The notes under the pieces are model-generated. The model had not been told where the DNA came from. It searched no databases and worked only from the letters and a program-made list of their open reading frames with translations. From the IMG/VR virus record IMGVR_UViG_3300030098_004365, positions 3,136 to 54,414 of that record: 51,279 nucleotides of DNA; one strand, given 5' to 3'. The position numbers were made by a program, and so were the translations under genes. The first letter of the stretch is position 1; each line of letters starts with the position of its first letter. Source of the DNA: a virus. This document shows positions 50,572 to 51,279 of the stretch, piece by piece.

Positions 50572-51279
50572 TGCCAGGTTACGATTGGAGAGATAAAAGT
50601 GGTAGGGTTGTAGAATCAAAAAGTGGCTATAATAAATCACCAGCAGGAAGAGGATCACAAAACCAAGGCACTAGGCAAAGCAGTTTTGATTCTAAATCAG
50701 GAACGTCTGGATCAGCTAATACAGGTTGGCAAAAAGAAGAAGATGAAGCTTGGGAAAGTCAGGTACAAAAAGGTGATAAAAATATTTATGCACAATTAAA
50801 AGATACTTACACTTCACCGAGACAAGTTTACAATACAGCACCTGAAGATTCTAGAAAACAATGGACTCATGAAATAATGGGGTACCAACCTTGGGTAAAT
50901 GATTTATTAGCTGGTGTAAGTGATGAAACTTTAAAATTTTGGGGTGTTAATAAAAATTCTAAATCAATACCAGTTGGACTTTATCAACAATTATTAGAAG
51001 GAAGTTTTGTAAGTGGCAATGAAGCTGTAGAAAGCAAGGAACCCTTTACAACTAGTTGGTCACAATTTGAAGGTATGAGTCAAAATTTAAAATATGATGA
51101 CGAAGGGAACATTATACCAAATTACGCTTCTGATTGGCTAGCAAAGAATACTTTATTCCCAGGTGGAACGAAGATGTATTATGGTGATATGGCATTGAAT
51201 AAATACGTACCATTAGGATCAACAACTCCAGGAGTACCTGGCGGCGGTGGTTGGGGTTCCGGATGGGGCTCTGGTGGCG
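50571..51279 (+). CDS. Hypothetical protein, cut by the right edge
   Basis: Open from ATG 50571 (overlapping TAA) to the window end, at least 236 residues. N-terminus MPGYDWRDKSGRVVESKSGY followed by a Ser/Gly/Gln-rich head, then a folded-looking part (WTHEIMGYQPWVNDLLAGVS), and a Gly/Trp/Ser-rich run at the edge (GGGGWGSGWGSGG). Not recognised. Scaffold and capsid genes probably follow outside the window. Confidence 0.55.
   Translation, partial: MPGYDWRDKSGRVVESKSGYNKSPAGRGSQNQGTRQSSFDSKSGTSGSANTGWQKEEDEAWESQVQKGDKNIYAQLKDTYTSPRQVYNTAPEDSRKQWTHEIMGYQPWVNDLLAGVSDETLKFWGVNKNSKSIPVGLYQQLLEGSFVSGNEAVESKEPFTTSWSQFEGMSQNLKYDDEGNIIPNYASDWLAKNTLFPGGTKMYYGDMALNKYVPLGSTTPGVPGGGGWGSGWGSGG

Noticed and set aside
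1-51279. tRNA genes, CRISPR arrays, integrase, insertion sequences
   Set aside because: Looked for tRNA T-arm motifs, regular direct repeats with spacers, tyrosine/serine recombinase motifs and transposase inverted repeats by eye; none found. A tool search could still reveal a divergent tRNA.

Overview
This window looks like about 51 kb of a tailed, podovirus-like marine phage genome. It is visibly AT-rich, densely packed and full of stop/start overlaps (TAATG, ATGA). It carries a terminase pair, a P22-type portal, several large internal-virion or ejection-type proteins, and a replication set made of a PolA-family polymerase, an archaeo-eukaryotic-type primase, an SSB-like protein and two helicases. 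The gene style resembles phages of marine alphaproteobacteria (HMO-2011/pelagiphage-like). That host call is inference; no host marker is present. Both window edges cut open reading frames. No major capsid or scaffold gene was recognised, so the head genes probably lie in the part of the genome outside the window, between the right-hand edge (portal side) and the left-hand edge (tail/structural side). No tRNA, integrase, RNA polymerase, CRISPR or insertion sequence was seen.

Layout. 1-15409 (+): structural and internal-virion genes, including a GNAT acetyltransferase and a protein with a HExxH motif. 15416-16544 (+): a PD-(D/E)XK nuclease and an Hsp20 chaperone. 16531-17964 (-): a SNF2-type helicase, divergent from 18031-25145 (+), the replication block (SSB-like, AEP primase, nuclease, UvrD-like helicase, DUF6378-like protein, DNA polymerase). 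Two face-to-face promoters sharing a 20-bp palindrome separate them. 25142-27197 (+): a PP-loop/PAPS-reductase-like enzyme, three small proteins (one very basic, one a predicted lipoprotein) and a SufE-like sulfur carrier. 31279-27178 (-): seven genes, mostly with signal peptides or membrane anchors, including a 583-residue secreted protein dominated by acidic repeats. 31280-31583: a gene-free divergent control region. 31584-35105 (+): many tiny coupled genes, a 2OG-Fe(II) oxygenase, a metallopeptidase and a lone LexA-type winged helix. 35283-36364: terminase small subunit and a nuclease. 36365-38504: an unusual gene-poor stretch with GC-rich repeats, DnaA-box-like sites, promoters, hairpins and three small genes. 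38505-51279 (+): terminase large subunit, a 1573-residue multidomain protein, portal and further virion genes.

How it fits together. The replication block is nearly self-sufficient for fork work. The sulfur pair suggests thiolation chemistry on an unknown substrate. The leftward cassette would place several phage proteins in the host envelope. The virion genes share a recurring short Gly-Gly motif, which also marks internal boundaries in the giant protein. The stretch between the terminase subunits is the best candidate for a replication or packaging control region.
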